Both the position numbers and the translations under genes were made by a program. The notes below the pieces were generated by a model that worked only from the letters and a program-made list of their open reading frames with translations, searched no databases and was not told the DNA's origin. DNA of 64,000 nt from Strigamia acuminata (taxonomy: Eukaryota; Arthropoda; Chilopoda; Geophilomorpha; Linotaeniidae). The stretch is taken from contig OX442315.1 in the NCBI GenBank assembly GCA_949358305.1, forward strand, positions 10,008,427-10,072,426, written 5' to 3'. Below, piece after piece: positions 62,701 to 64,000 of the stretch (positions are counted from its first letter, which is position 1; each line of letters begins with the position of its first letter).

Positions 62701-64000
62701 ACCGCGACGGTGACCAAGAGGATCACTCGCTATGTGACCACCACTGTTGTTAAGATCACGGTCCAGGAGGCCATGAAGCGGGGCCTCATCAACGAAGATG
62801 AAGGGACTTTCACTGAACCAACCACTGGTCAGGTGATGACCATCGAGGATGCCGTGGCGTCTGGGATATTGGGACTGACTAGCGAGTGGCCGGAAGCATT
62901 GCCACGCGAGAAGCCGGAATCGCGACCGCGCGACAAACCTCCATCCAAAAGTCCAACCAAAAGTCCTACTCCCAGTGCTCCTGTCTCTGCTCCCAGAGCT
63001 CCTTCTCCTTCCAAATCTCCTCCAGCCAAAAAAGCAGCCCTACCCAAATCTCCAACCAAAACCCCGAGCAAATTTGGTCCTCCCGACGAAACTCCGCGCG
63101 AGAAGCTCCTGAGGGAGATTAGGGAGAGAACACCTTCTCCTACCAAAAAGACCATTGTCCTGCAGGAAAGTTCTCCAACAAAAGAATCTCCCGCTACCCA
63201 ATCTCCAGTCCATGTCAAGTCATCCACTGAGGTGAAGCTGAAACGCGAACCTTCTCTTCCTAAGCAAACCCTTGTTAGTCCTAGCAAAGAAAAGCCCATT
63301 TTCAGGGACACTGTTGCAGACGGCGGAGTGAAACCCGGAAGGAAGGCACCTCAGGAAGGAGGGACGCCGGCGAGACCCAGTTTAGTGACTACGGTGAAAA
63401 GCGAGAAGCGCAGAACGGTTCCCGAAGATGAGCAGCCCGAGGAGCCGGAAAAGGTAGAAAGTACTTTTGGTATATGGCATTCCCCTACTAAAGAAGTTGG
63501 TACACCTCACCATCCTTCTACTACCACTACTAATGGTGATTTGGAAGAACCGTCTTCTCCTACTACCACCACTTTTACTAAGATCACTAAGACTAAACAC
63601 ACAACCAAACTCCTTGAGTTACCACCGGATGGCTGGTTCCTCAAAGAAGCCATTGGGAAAAAAGTTTTCAATTCTGACACTGGGTTATTTACAGTTCCTG
63701 GCACAGACCGGTTAGTTTCACTTGAGGAGACAATTACACTGGGGATCATTGATCCCTCTTCGGTCACAGTTTTAGAACCTAATTCACAGCACACAATTAA
63801 TCTTATCAGAGCACTTGAAACACACGTTTTAGACAATTTGGGTCACTACACAGATCCAAAGAGTAAGAAAAAGTTGAGTTTGACTGTGGGGATTAAGAAA
63901 GGTTTAGTTATTTTAAAGGACAGGGAGGCTGAAGTTGAACAAAAACACACTCTTAAGCAGATTAAGATAACTAAAGTGAAAGGAAGGCCCGATAAAGTTG
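11135..64000 (+). CDS. shot: Spectraplakin (short stop/MACF1/dystonin family), 5' portion, runs off the window
   Basis: A cytolinker that joins actin, through two calponin-homology domains, to microtubules and junctions. Coding exons of the full actin-binding isoform: 11135-11231, 17867-17928, 35014-35103, 35186-35263, 36701-36793, 47807-47973, 48064-48179, 52065-52168, 52238-52357, 52423-52518, 52991-53215, 53888-54256, 54332-54460, 55035-55112, 55190-55351, 55404-55727, 56411-56557, 56626-57073, 57927-58384, 58566-58756, 59847-60009, 60081-60164, 60230-60448, then 60718 onward. All phases join; about 2434 codons are present. Domain order: CH1 (about 33-140), CH2 (141-250), plakin domain with SH3 near 809-866 (270-1340), plakin repeats (1341 on). 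The spectrin rod, EF hands and GAS2 domain should follow beyond 64000. Alternative first exons are at 16876, 38588 and 41001; optional microexons are at 32723 and 36979. Confidence 0.95.
11960..11973. promoter_or_regulatory. RFX X-box motif in the first intron
   Basis: GTTACCATAGCAAC matches the canonical 14-bp RFX X-box (GTNNCCATRGNAAC type), 0.7 kb inside the intron after exon A. Confidence 0.45.
12806..13052. mobile_element. MITE with GATTCTAAGACGC inverted ends, carrying a nested repeat
   Basis: The ends CGATTCTAAGACGC (about 12816) and its reverse complement GCGTCTTAGAATCG (about 13023-13037) form terminal inverted repeats. Between them lies the copy of the 7131-7230 dispersed repeat, starting near 12841 (AGGGCCGTCTTAACAC), which suggests nesting. 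Element borders are approximate; no target duplication was assigned. Confidence 0.5.
12880..12990. repeat. Dispersed repeat, inverted copy of 7131-7230
   Basis: GGCTGCAGCCCAGTTAGCCC followed by AATGGTAAAGGTGG is the reverse complement of the copy near 7141-7176. It is embedded in the MITE at 12806-13052. Confidence 0.65.
13079..13407. mobile_element. Non-autonomous hAT element with 8-bp target duplication
   Basis: Begins CAGCGGTCGGCTA and ends TTGCCGACCCCTG, imperfect terminal inverted repeats of the CAGGGGTCGGCAA type common in hAT elements. Both flanks carry the same 8-bp duplication, CTTTAGAT (13071-13078 and 13408-13415). The 329-bp interior is T-rich and encodes no transposase. Confidence 0.85.
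14311..14570. mobile_element. MITE with ATACCGTAT inverted ends
   Basis: The left end ATACCGTATTTTATCGATTA pairs imperfectly with the right end TAATCAGTAACATACGGTAT. The interior sequence around 14440-14520 (AACAATACATTATG... to GGTGTCTCAGTCGCGG) recurs in reverse orientation at 43656-43785 and in part at 31131-31184, showing a dispersed family. Confidence 0.65.
15898..15957 (+). mobile_element. Pogo/Tigger-type terminal sequence (single end)
   Basis: ACAGTCGAACCTCGTTATAA followed by CGAACCACGATATAATGAA is the characteristic start of pogo/Tigger Tc1-mariner elements. I did not find the matching opposite end nearby, so this is a truncated remnant. Confidence 0.55.
16396..16875 (+). promoter_or_regulatory. 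Second spectraplakin promoter and 5' UTR (CpG-rich)
   Basis: Sequence changes from A/T tracts to a CpG-rich island at 16480-16875. ACCGGAAGTGACGT (16487-16500) is a composite ETS and CRE-like site typical of TATA-less promoters. A small upstream ORF (16543-16578, 11 codons, [11 protein letters not shown]) would be in the leader if transcription starts near the ETS site. Overlapping ORFs on both strands here are composition artefacts. Confidence 0.6.
16876..16951 (+). CDS. shot: Spectraplakin alternative first coding exon B
   Basis: Encodes [20 protein letters not shown] and LSKFK, then splits a codon (G|AT) before GTTTGT to join exon 17867, reading SKFK-DERD. Dystonin has an equivalent junction (ERYK-DERD) in a conventional isoform. 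The ATG at 16876 is used because the longer open frame starts only at GTG. The exon gives a second complete actin-binding-domain isoform from its own CpG-rich promoter. Confidence 0.88.
16952..17866 (+). other. Intron between first exon B and the CH1 start
   Basis: T-rich intron with long T runs and A/T palindromic tracts around 17490-17525. No other exon was seen. Confidence 0.6.
17867..17928 (+). CDS. shot: Spectraplakin CH1 exon 1 ([14 protein letters not shown]...)
   Basis: Encodes (D)[18 protein letters not shown] and KK, the almost invariant start of the first calponin-homology domain in plakins, including the first actin-binding helix. Begins after TTGTTAG in phase 1 and ends in phase 0 before GTAAGA. 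Both upstream first exons fit it. Confidence 0.96.
18770..19411. repeat. Minisatellite, 41-bp unit decaying to ~47-50 bp variants
   Basis: The phrase GGTCTAAAATTGA recurs about 15 times. The first copies have a 41-bp spacing (GACAAATGTTACAATTTTGA then TGGAAATTTA) and are almost identical. Later copies diverge in the spacer and vary in length. Confidence 0.85.
20128..20365. repeat. Minisatellite, ~20-bp unit
   Basis: About twelve tandem copies of TTTTTGATGAAATTTTTTAT with single-base variants (GGTGAA, GATTTT). Confidence 0.85.
20665..20835. repeat. TCTAAAATATTT-type low-complexity repeat
   Basis: Irregular repeats of GTCTAAAATATTTCTTT, interrupted by A and T runs. Confidence 0.6.
21838..21920 (+). 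mobile_element. hAT (Charlie-type) 5' terminal fragment followed by GATTCGATGAAACGG repeats
   Basis: CAGTGGTTCTCAAAGTGTGG TCCGCG at 21838 is the hallmark start of Charlie-type hAT elements. It runs into three copies of ACGGGATTCGATGAA-like sequence, also seen at 39770-40110. No right end or target duplication was found, so it is truncated or chimeric. Confidence 0.5.
22001..22014. promoter_or_regulatory. RFX X-box motif
   Basis: GTTGTCATGGCAAC is a canonical X-box with CATGGCAAC half-site, located in the long CH1 intron. Confidence 0.4.
22930..24200. mobile_element. Foldback-like element of nested GTACGTAAGAATAGC palindromes
   Basis: The arms GTACGTAAGAATAGC and GCTATTCTTACGTAC form perfect 15-bp hairpins at 22970-23005. 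They recur with small changes at 23070-23105 and 24044-24125. The outer segments at 22963-23005 and about 24080-24123 are inverted copies of each other over roughly 40 bp, so the whole block is one large inverted repeat. A separate long-armed MITE (23454-24036) sits in its centre. Confidence 0.6.
23454..24036. mobile_element. MITE with ~200-bp inverted arms (CAGGGTGTATCAGAATTCAT)
   Basis: Left arm about 23454-23655 and right arm about 23839-24036 are reverse complements with scattered substitutions and small indels, starting CAGGGTGTATCAGAATTC. The central 180-bp loop has no transposase. It is inserted within the ACGTACGT palindrome block, so no clean target duplication can be assigned. Confidence 0.75.
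25713..25795. repeat. TTATA/ATT microsatellite
   Basis: (TTATA)n-like sequence passes into an (ATT)n run of about ten copies ending near 25792. Confidence 0.85.
27320..27852. mobile_element. Tc1/mariner-type MITE, ~47-bp TIRs, TA duplication
   Basis: The left end CAGTGGTGGAAAATAGTTTG and the right end, whose complement is CAGTGGTGGAAAAAAGTTTG, pair over about 47 bp with roughly five mismatches. Both are flanked by TA (27318-27319, 27853-27854). The 533-bp element has only short broken ORFs. Confidence 0.82.
28636..29235. repeat. 31-bp minisatellite with a 217-bp (7-unit) higher-order repeat
   Basis: The unit AACGTAAAATAGCTGAAACA AGCGATTTTAT (31 bp) is repeated about 19 times. The ordered variants from 28741 recur from 28958, exactly 217 bp later, in the same sequence (GCAACTTTATAGC, then AAAATATGCGATTTAA, AACCAGCG, AACGAGTG). 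This is a duplication of a seven-unit block. Confidence 0.88.
30085..30480. repeat. 21-bp minisatellite
   Basis: Tandem GATTAAAAAGTTGGGAAAATC units, some replaced by GATATTTTTATCGAAAAAGT variants, about 18 copies. Open frames on both strands here are repeat artefacts. Confidence 0.85.
31131..31184. repeat. Fragment of the 14311-14570 MITE family
   Basis: GACACCAAGAATACTGTATT followed by TTTGCAAAAGTACGATATTG matches the interiors of the copies at 14311-14570 (reverse) and 43656-43785 (same orientation). Confidence 0.55.
31990..32174. mobile_element. 185-bp hairpin element
   Basis: GTTTTCGGCTGTATCCACAA on the left pairs with a right arm that ends GTGGATACAGCCGAAAAC. The pairing continues inward through GTAGTGCAAAAACTC and TTGTGACAAATT to GACATCATTTAAA, leaving only a short loop. 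It is nearly a full-length palindrome, a foldback MITE. Confidence 0.75.
32723..32740 (+). CDS. shot: Spectraplakin 18-nt microexon HWRYLE (optional, CH1)
   Basis: CACTGGAGGTACCTCGAG sits between a TTTCATGCAG acceptor and a GTTAGT donor. It is phase 0 on both sides, so inclusion adds HWRYLE between NKHLKK and the next CH1 exon without shifting the frame. Plectin has a comparable optional microexon at the same position, encoding (as I recall) HWRAE. That makes this a conserved, probably tissue-regulated switch in the actin-binding domain. It lies alone between a 14.8-kb and a 2.3-kb intron. Confidence 0.8.
33161..33438. mobile_element. hAT-type MITE, ACCTCTTG/ACCTATTG duplication
   Basis: Starts CAGGGGTCCATCAACCTGCG and ends GGTTGCCGACGCCTAA, giving hAT-type imperfect inverted ends, with the CTCGCGAGCCGCATG motif near the left end. 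The flanks ACCTCTTG (33153-33160) and ACCTATTG (33439-33446) agree at 7 of 8 positions. No transposase. Confidence 0.7.
34256..34408. mobile_element. 153-bp Tc1/mariner-type MITE, TA duplication
   Basis: The ends CAGTCGTGTTCAAGAAAACT and, inverted, CAGCCGTGTTCAAAAAAACT are flanked by TA on both sides (34254-34255, 34409-34410). Immediately right of it (34412-34440) is GGACCGGACAGCCTG and GTTAGTCCGGACAAC, shared with 48597-48611. Confidence 0.75.
35014..35103 (+). CDS. shot: Spectraplakin CH1 exon 2
   Basis: Encodes [20 protein letters not shown] and [10 protein letters not shown], the core helix of CH1 ([21 protein letters not shown] is near-invariant in spectraplakins and plectin). Acceptor TTATTTTAG, donor GTGAGT, phase 0 at both ends. 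Confidence 0.97.
35186..35263 (+). CDS. shot: Spectraplakin CH1 exon 3
   Basis: Encodes [20 protein letters not shown] and FLKYRK, the second actin-binding segment of CH1. Only 82 bases follow the previous exon. Phase 0 at both ends, donor GTAAAA. Confidence 0.97.
35264..36700 (+). other. Intron within CH1
   Basis: Contains the transposon end at 35298 and, at 36115-36260, a duplicated phrase GGACCCTTTGTGGCA/GGGCCCTTTGTGGCA with TGGCATTTC. No exon was recognised. Confidence 0.5.
35298..35360 (+). mobile_element. GGGGCCGTTCATAAATTACG terminal motif (single end)
   Basis: GGGGCCGTTCATAAATTACG TAACGC followed by a G-run is a widespread arthropod DNA-element terminus. No matching opposite end was found in this intron. 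Confidence 0.4.
36701..36793 (+). CDS. shot: Spectraplakin CH1 exon 4
   Basis: Encodes [20 protein letters not shown] and [11 protein letters not shown], the end of CH1 ([28 protein letters not shown] is diagnostic of the family). Phase 0 at both ends, donor GTAAGA. Confidence 0.97.
36979..36990 (+). CDS. shot: Candidate 12-nt microexon EVEK between CH1 and CH2
   Basis: GAAGTTGAAAAA is framed by a pyrimidine-rich tract ending CCTGAATCAG and a strong GTAAGT donor. It is 186 bases after the CH1 exon and phase 0, so it could insert EVEK between ILHFQ and ISDI at the CH1-CH2 linker. I have no clear memory of an equivalent exon in other species, so the call rests only on the splice signals and frame. 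Confidence 0.5.
36991..38349 (+). other. Intron segment upstream of the third promoter
   Basis: Part of the 11-kb intron separating CH1 from CH2. The segment 37480-37910 contains a 75-codon frame without family resemblance. There is no transposon signature except a poor A-run. Confidence 0.4.
38350..38379. promoter_or_regulatory. Pair of X-box-like motifs before the third promoter
   Basis: GTTGCCTAGGTGAC (38350-38363) and GTGTCCTAGCAAC (38367-38379) each carry one good RFX half-site. They lie about 220 bp upstream of the candidate first exon at 38588. Confidence 0.35.
38470..38479. promoter_or_regulatory. M-box/E-box palindrome GTCATGTGAC
   Basis: Matches the MITF/TFE M-box (TCATGTGA core). 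It is 109 bases upstream of the ATG at 38588, a plausible proximal promoter position. A YY1-like GGCCATTTTT follows it. Confidence 0.4.
38510..38540. repeat. (TA)n microsatellite
   Basis: TATATATATATATTATATAT-type dinucleotide run just before the candidate first exon. Confidence 0.85.
38588..38755 (+). CDS. shot: Spectraplakin candidate alternative first exon C (CH2-only isoform)
   Basis: A 56-codon open segment starting [20 protein letters not shown] and ending SVRSSTP-like SRSSTP before a GTAGGA donor, phase 0. The next downstream acceptor in the same phase is the CH2 exon at 47807, so the predicted protein skips CH1 and keeps CH2. Spectraplakins are known to make isoforms with only the second CH domain from internal promoters, which bind actin weakly. 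The frame is well composed, begins just after a promoter-like region (X-box and M-box motifs) and ends at a good donor. I do not recognise the peptide itself. Confidence 0.7.
39875..39961. repeat. Interstitial CCTAA (TTAGG) telomere-like array
   Basis: About 15 CCTAA units, with CTGAC variants, in 87 bp. TTAGG is the ancestral arthropod telomere repeat, so this supports an arthropod source. It may be a healed break or a chance microsatellite expansion. Confidence 0.8.
40250..40560. repeat. CGACTTTTTT low-complexity repeat
   Basis: Irregular repeats of TTTTTCGACTTTTTTTCAAA with about a 10-bp rhythm. Open frames across it (poly Phe/Asp/Ser) are artefacts. Confidence 0.8.
41001..41648 (+). CDS. 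shot: Spectraplakin candidate alternative first exon D with a transmembrane segment
   Basis: A 216-codon open frame, ATG at 41001 ([20 protein letters not shown]). Residues 30-48 ([20 protein letters not shown]) form a single hydrophobic helix followed by basic residues, so the protein would be anchored with its bulk in the cytosol. The rest is a disordered Ser/Thr/Arg-rich tail ([17 protein letters not shown]-like). It ends in phase 0, compatible with the CH2 exon at 47807. Dystonin has an N-terminal isoform with a transmembrane helix at the nuclear envelope/ER, which supports this reading. The donor CAG|GTCGGC is weak. Strong GC bias keeps other frames open on both strands; I prefer this frame for its TM helix, phase and position. 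Confidence 0.62.
42613..43111. mobile_element. MITE with GACTTCTAAACC inverted ends, TA duplication
   Basis: The ends GACTTCTAAACCTG and (inverted) GACTTCTAAACCCTG are flanked by TA at 42611-42612 and 43112-43113. The left end carries a (CTGT/CCGT)n stretch and GCAAAAACTATAGCAGCTAG, a motif recurrent in arthropod MITEs. No transposase. Confidence 0.72.
43656..43785. repeat. Second copy of the 14311-14570 MITE family
   Basis: GTAGCCGCGGCTGAGACACC, AAGAATACCGTATTTTTGCA and ATTGTTTCCGTATTTAACCT match the reverse complement of the first copy. One end is missing or diverged. Confidence 0.65.
45570..46325. repeat. ~20-bp minisatellite interrupted by an inserted element
   Basis: Units of GGAGTTTTCGCTTAATTGTT lie at 45570-45660 and resume as GTCGGAGTTTTCGCTCAATT at 46188-46325. 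The middle portion (about 45695-46186) is bounded by inverted TGTACTCAGTTTTC-like ends and contains ACATGTAAAC repeats, consistent with a MITE inserted into the array. Confidence 0.65.
47140..47360. repeat. ~21-bp minisatellite
   Basis: About ten tandem copies of TTTTTTAGCAAAAACATCCAA with small variants (AGCAGAAACA, AGCAAAATCA). Confidence 0.82.
47757..47800. repeat. (TTTA)n microsatellite at the CH2 acceptor
   Basis: About eleven TTTA units end seven bases before the 3' splice site of the first CH2 exon, so they serve as an unusual, purely TTTA-based tract next to the acceptor. Confidence 0.9.
47807..47973 (+). CDS. shot: Spectraplakin CH2 exon 1
   Basis: Encodes [40 protein letters not shown] and [15 protein letters not shown], the start and core of the second CH domain. 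Starts in phase 0, so exons at 36701, 36979, 38588 and 41001 can all splice to it. It is therefore the common entry point of all predicted isoforms. Ends in phase 2 before GTAGAG. Confidence 0.97.
48064..48179 (+). CDS. shot: Spectraplakin CH2 exon 2
   Basis: Encodes (R)[20 protein letters not shown] and [18 protein letters not shown], including the diagnostic [12 protein letters not shown] segment that crosses into the next exon. Phases 2 to 1 agree with its neighbours. Confidence 0.96.
48636..48986. mobile_element. Young MITE, 53-bp nearly perfect TIRs, TA duplication
   Basis: The left end CCTTGTTCGCACCAGAAAGT continues through TTGGGCTAGCC to CTAGTTCTGG and is matched by the right end at all but about one of 53 positions. 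It is flanked by TA at 48634-48635 and 48987-48988. The 351-bp element has no ORF. The high arm identity indicates recent mobility. Confidence 0.88.
49490..50200. repeat. Tandem array of ~213-bp units with pogo-like sequence
   Basis: The phrase GGCTTAATACTGCTAAATAA CAACTGGAAT recurs near 49603, 49813 and 50031 (210 and 218 bp apart). Units contain AACGAAAATTCGTTACAACA-type sequence typical of pogo/Tigger ends. Short ORFs repeated in each unit are by-products. Confidence 0.75.
51170..51800. repeat. 20-bp minisatellite (~30 copies)
   Basis: GGTCGAAATTCGTCAAATTT repeated head to tail with blocks of GGTTTAAATTCG variants. The order of variants (…ATATTTTGTCCAAATT… at 51374 and 51574, 200 bp apart) suggests block duplication. 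The open frames are repeat artefacts. Confidence 0.9.
52065..52168 (+). CDS. shot: Spectraplakin CH2 end exon
   Basis: Encodes (D)[20 protein letters not shown] and [14 protein letters not shown]. It completes CH2 ([29 protein letters not shown]) and enters a proline-rich linker to the plakin domain. Confidence 0.97.
52238..52357 (+). CDS. shot: Plakin-domain exon (first spectrin-like repeat)
   Basis: Forty codons, [20 protein letters not shown] then [20 protein letters not shown]. Corresponds to the segment after CH2 in plectin/MACF1 (WxxYxxLxxxLxxWxxxxxxxxxxRxFP). Phase 0 both ends. Confidence 0.93.
52423..52518 (+). CDS. shot: Plakin-domain exon
   Basis: Thirty-two codons, [20 protein letters not shown] and [12 protein letters not shown]; matches the FRxxExPxKxxEKxRxxxxYxxLE helix of the first repeat. 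Phase 0. Confidence 0.93.
52540..52970. repeat. Intronic ATATCG/GGTATCGG-rich dispersed repeat
   Basis: GGTATCGGTATCGG and many ATATCGC/CGATAT phrases, with TATCGCAATATCG in both orientations. Probably a degraded hAT-type element in the 472-bp intron. Confidence 0.45.
52991..53215 (+). CDS. shot: Plakin-domain exon
   Basis: Seventy-five codons, [20 protein letters not shown] to [12 protein letters not shown], including [21 protein letters not shown], the family's ERLxRLxRLADKVxRE helix. Coiled, strongly charged. Phase 0, donor GTGAGT. Confidence 0.96.
53300..53780. repeat. 20-bp minisatellite in plakin-domain intron
   Basis: Tandem AAAAATTGGTCAAAATGTCT units, passing into AATGTGTGAAATTTGGTCAA variants. 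It fills most of the 672-bp intron. Confidence 0.85.
53888..54256 (+). CDS. shot: Plakin-domain exon with DVQTLKDGR motif
   Basis: One hundred and twenty-three codons from [20 protein letters not shown] to WVENKL. Contains [20 protein letters not shown], the highly conserved plakin signature between spectrin-like repeats, and [19 protein letters not shown] Thr/Arg-rich loop follows ([16 protein letters not shown]). Phase 0. Confidence 0.97.
54332..54460 (+). CDS. shot: Plakin-domain exon
   Basis: Forty-three codons, [20 protein letters not shown] to VDQCHFQK; fits the DxxSVxxLLxxHxxxHxxIxxF spectrin-like helix pattern of the plakin domain. Phase 0. Confidence 0.93.
54500..54760. repeat. 20-bp minisatellite
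   Basis: About twelve copies of GCGTTTTATCACTTTTAATT with decaying variants toward the right. Confidence 0.85.
55035..55112 (+). CDS. shot: Plakin-domain exon
   Basis: Twenty-six codons, [20 protein letters not shown] and GYSELL, the end of a spectrin-like repeat (YxxxLxxLExxYxxLL). Phase 0, donor GTGAGC. Confidence 0.92.
55190..55351 (+). CDS. shot: Plakin-domain exon
   Basis: Fifty-four codons, [20 protein letters not shown] to LVEIEHYYE, with [27 protein letters not shown], a conserved start of the SR4-type repeat. Exon begins with GTAATA directly after its own AG. Confidence 0.95.
55404..55727 (+). CDS. shot: Plakin-domain exon (spectrin-like repeats)
   Basis: One hundred and eight codons, [20 protein letters not shown] to [29 protein letters not shown] is the HPAxxxIEAxxxAMQTQWxW signature of plakin domains. 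Phase 0. Confidence 0.97.
55775..56310. repeat. 20-bp minisatellite (~26 copies)
   Basis: AGTGCATTTTACCTGCAAAA units, periodically replaced by TTGTTAGCTTCAAAAATTGC. The latter variant recurs about every 70 and 170 bp, hinting at block duplication. Long Cys/Ala/Phe ORFs here are artefacts of the repeat. Confidence 0.92.
56411..56557 (+). CDS. shot: Plakin-domain exon leading into SH3
   Basis: Forty-nine codons, [20 protein letters not shown] to AYKQVG. The final [11 protein letters not shown] is the first strand of the plakin SH3 domain (usual form VxAICDYRQxE). Phase 0. Confidence 0.95.
56626..57073 (+). CDS. shot: Plakin-domain SH3 and following repeat exon
   Basis: Encodes the rest of SH3 ([39 protein letters not shown]) and the following spectrin-like repeat ([34 protein letters not shown]). 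As in other plakins the SH3 is atypical and buried in the neighbouring repeat. The first SH3 strand has IIAYKQ where vertebrate plakins have ICDYRQ. Ends in phase 1. Confidence 0.96.
57080..57926. repeat. Intron filled with AAAATAGTSAAAAATAGCCC-type and GAAATCCC repeats
   Basis: About 57080-57470 is a ~28-30-bp minisatellite (AAAATAGTGAAAAATAGCCC plus AAAATTACAA). About 57540-57880 is an irregular ~20-bp array based on AGAAATCCCCAAAAAATCA. Together they make up almost the whole intron. Confidence 0.8.
57927..58384 (+). CDS. shot: Plakin-domain exon (spectrin-like repeats after SH3)
   Basis: Starts with a split codon ((A)|GA) after CACGTTTTAG-like TTGTTTTAG and runs [20 protein letters not shown] to RRIHQNLL. 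It has the LxxLExxVxxHKxFExxLxxYExxV pattern of plakin spectrin-like repeats and IEEATxLVxxYExKLA-like [21 protein letters not shown]-rich third positions. Confidence 0.96.
58566..58756 (+). CDS. shot: Plakin-domain exon
   Basis: Sixty-three codons plus two bases, [20 protein letters not shown] to [10 protein letters not shown]. Matches the LxxxQPxFxxLxxDLxRAxxL repeat, here followed by [20 protein letters not shown]. Ends in phase 2 (AG|gtttga). Confidence 0.93.
58835..59695. repeat. 21-bp then 41-bp minisatellites
   Basis: About 58840-59000 has TAATATAATTTTACGTGTAAT (~21 bp). From 59005 to 59690 it continues as ~16 copies of a 41-bp unit, AATTAATGTATTTTTACATG then TAAAATGGCATATTCACRTGA. 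Variants CACACTT and CACACAT tag individual copies. This is the largest array in the window. Confidence 0.93.
59847..60009 (+). CDS. shot: Plakin-domain exon
   Basis: Fifty-four codons after a split Arg, [20 protein letters not shown] to VEAVM. Contains the LxxxRTxxxxERxWLxxxxxKLxxL-like [20 protein letters not shown]. Phases 2 to 0. Confidence 0.93.
60081..60164 (+). CDS. shot: Plakin-domain exon
   Basis: Twenty-eight codons, [20 protein letters not shown] and GRFIREAK. Resembles LxxEIExxHxxxVexxxxxGxxFIxxAK of the last repeats. Phase 0. Confidence 0.92.
60230..60448 (+). CDS. shot: Last plakin-domain exon
   Basis: Seventy-three codons, [20 protein letters not shown] to [25 protein letters not shown] is the family's KPKVQSGxxxVxQExxxL motif that marks the end of the plakin domain. 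Phase 0. Confidence 0.96.
60470..60665. repeat. ~30-bp minisatellite
   Basis: ATGAAAAATTTAGTGAAATT TGAATTTTTTT repeated about six times with ATTTTTATAAAAATTG variants. It fills the intron before the plakin-repeat exon. Confidence 0.85.
60718..64000 (+). CDS. shot: Spectraplakin plakin-repeat exon, open to the window edge (partial)
   Basis: At least 1094 codons without a stop, starting [20 protein letters not shown] after ATCTCTAG in phase 0. After a Ser/Thr/Arg-rich lead (60780-61150) come about 15 plakin-type repeats (61180-62880), for example [40 protein letters not shown] and [11 protein letters not shown]. Each has the EAVxxGLxD...GxxxDPxSG pattern that docks intermediate filaments in vertebrates. 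About 62890-63420 is a basic low-complexity linker with repeated SPTK, KSPT and SPSK. From about 63600 further repeats follow ([20 protein letters not shown]). Fly Shot has an optional plakin-repeat exon here; the spectrin rod should follow. Third-position GC is very high to 62700 and drops in the linker. Confidence 0.95.
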   Translation, partial: MKMYIIEAQPIVLKTFRTEFNISRIGTDDVPMEIDTLDGQLSQGTTVIDGNTKTTVYSRSLTRRTIRTESMEVDQDEDPRTSSASLTLTFNDERDPSPTRKTVVTEIVRSRRQETSPSPPHSPTRSTMQFTEIRSSSNRVERIEEGVSTEFVVNLRGVYNTRTTEWITLFQAIKCHVIVLNTGQYVDTKSGKKTTIQEAVNKGLIDRLLADRLFQVCGIVDPKTGIELTLFEAIQKGLYDAERGMFVDVKRGTVISVSEAVKIGIVKEDKVRYLVELRIIKTTALTLTEAIHEGFVNTQTGEFREPKTGELMPLGDACSRGHIVVDPDDDDVNYAGGSCLSDAISQGLVEPASGQFVDRNSGEKYTVDEAVARGLLNRNVAEVTDTSTAERLTVTEAVERGVINVQAGKFVDKKSRERLSLQEALRRQLISRPLTIKDAHDLELLQPDGRITDPVTKQQLAILEAVGRGLLDTNVQCVIHPETGEVLTLPQAIGRGVVTVRGEFYDETTNRLTSLNDAVEKGLITSVCRKMLFDVDAFRDPEAGEDVSFNVAVSKGIVHLRSGMVMDPESKKPISMQEALSKRLVQPQIVEMLGKEIGINDKGKELTVLEAVGKGLIDHKSGQVCDPESKRPMSLVEAMEKGLITPQGASLLKALLSITVTTATVTKRITRYVTTTVVKITVQEAMKRGLINEDEGTFTEPTTGQVMTIEDAVASGILGLTSEWPEALPREKPESRPRDKPPSKSPTKSPTPSAPVSAPRAPSPSKSPPAKKAALPKSPTKTPSKFGPPDETPREKLLREIRERTPSPTKKTIVLQESSPTKESPATQSPVHVKSSTEVKLKREPSLPKQTLVSPSKEKPIFRDTVADGGVKPGRKAPQEGGTPARPSLVTTVKSEKRRTVPEDEQPEEPEKVESTFGIWHSPTKEVGTPHHPSTTTTNGDLEEPSSPTTTTFTKITKTKHTTKLLELPPDGWFLKEAIGKKVFNSDTGLFTVPGTDRLVSLEETITLGIIDPSSVTVLEPNSQHTINLIRALETHVLDNLGHYTDPKSKKKLSLTVGIKKGLVILKDREAEVEQKHTLKQIKITKVKGRPDKV

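Noticed and set aside
61191-63311. Several long minus-strand ORFs opposite the plakin-repeat exon
   Set aside because: Shadows of a GC-rich coding exon; the plus strand has an uninterrupted frame with repeat-domain similarity throughout.
1-64000. CRISPR arrays, operons, prophage or bacterial features
   Set aside because: The direct repeats present are contiguous minisatellites without unique spacers, genes are split by spliceosomal introns, and gene families are metazoan.

Overview
The window is AT-rich animal DNA carrying spliceosomal introns, AATAAA signals and many DNA-transposon remnants. A short interstitial array of CCTAA/TTAGG, the arthropod telomere unit, together with the gene content suggests an arthropod that I cannot place further. 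No bacterial features were seen.

Layout. 1-2.7 kb: non-coding, with a 24-bp minisatellite and a mariner-type MITE with long terminal inverted repeats. 2.9-4.2 kb (minus strand): one intronless leucine-rich-repeat gene. 4.7-7.0 kb (plus strand): two tandem RidA/UK114 (enamine/imine deaminase) genes with matching intron positions. The first is cytosolic, with a possible mitochondrial start upstream. The second has a signal peptide and its own TATA box. 11.1 kb to the right edge (plus strand): the 5' part of one very large spectraplakin gene (short stop/MACF1/dystonin family), which runs out of the window inside a giant plakin-repeat exon.

Spectraplakin architecture, read exon by exon with phases checked. 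Two alternative first exons (11135 and 16876) splice in the same phase to the start of CH1. Two more candidate first exons (38588 and 41001) lie in the 11-kb intron between CH1 and CH2, and would give proteins with CH2 only; the second carries a transmembrane segment. CH1 is built from exons at 17867, 35014, 35186 and 36701, and CH2 from exons at 47807, 48064 and 52065. The plakin domain with its SH3 covers 52238-60448. One uninterrupted exon from 60718 to beyond 64000 encodes plakin repeats, a basic Ser/Pro/Lys-rich linker and further repeats. Two in-frame microexons (18 nt HWRYLE, 12 nt EVEK) could vary the actin-binding domain. The spectrin-repeat rod, EF hands and GAS2 domain expected in this family are not in the window. 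The regular isoform has about 2434 codons here, before the microexons.

Introns. Nearly every intron of this gene holds its own private minisatellite. Unit lengths cluster near 20-21, 31 and 41 bp, close to 2, 3 and 4 turns of the DNA helix. One array shows a 7 x 31 = 217-bp higher-order repeat. MITEs and hAT, Tc1/mariner and pogo-type fragments are scattered through the long introns, several with target-site duplications. Coordinates were read by hand, and all functional statements rest on family knowledge.
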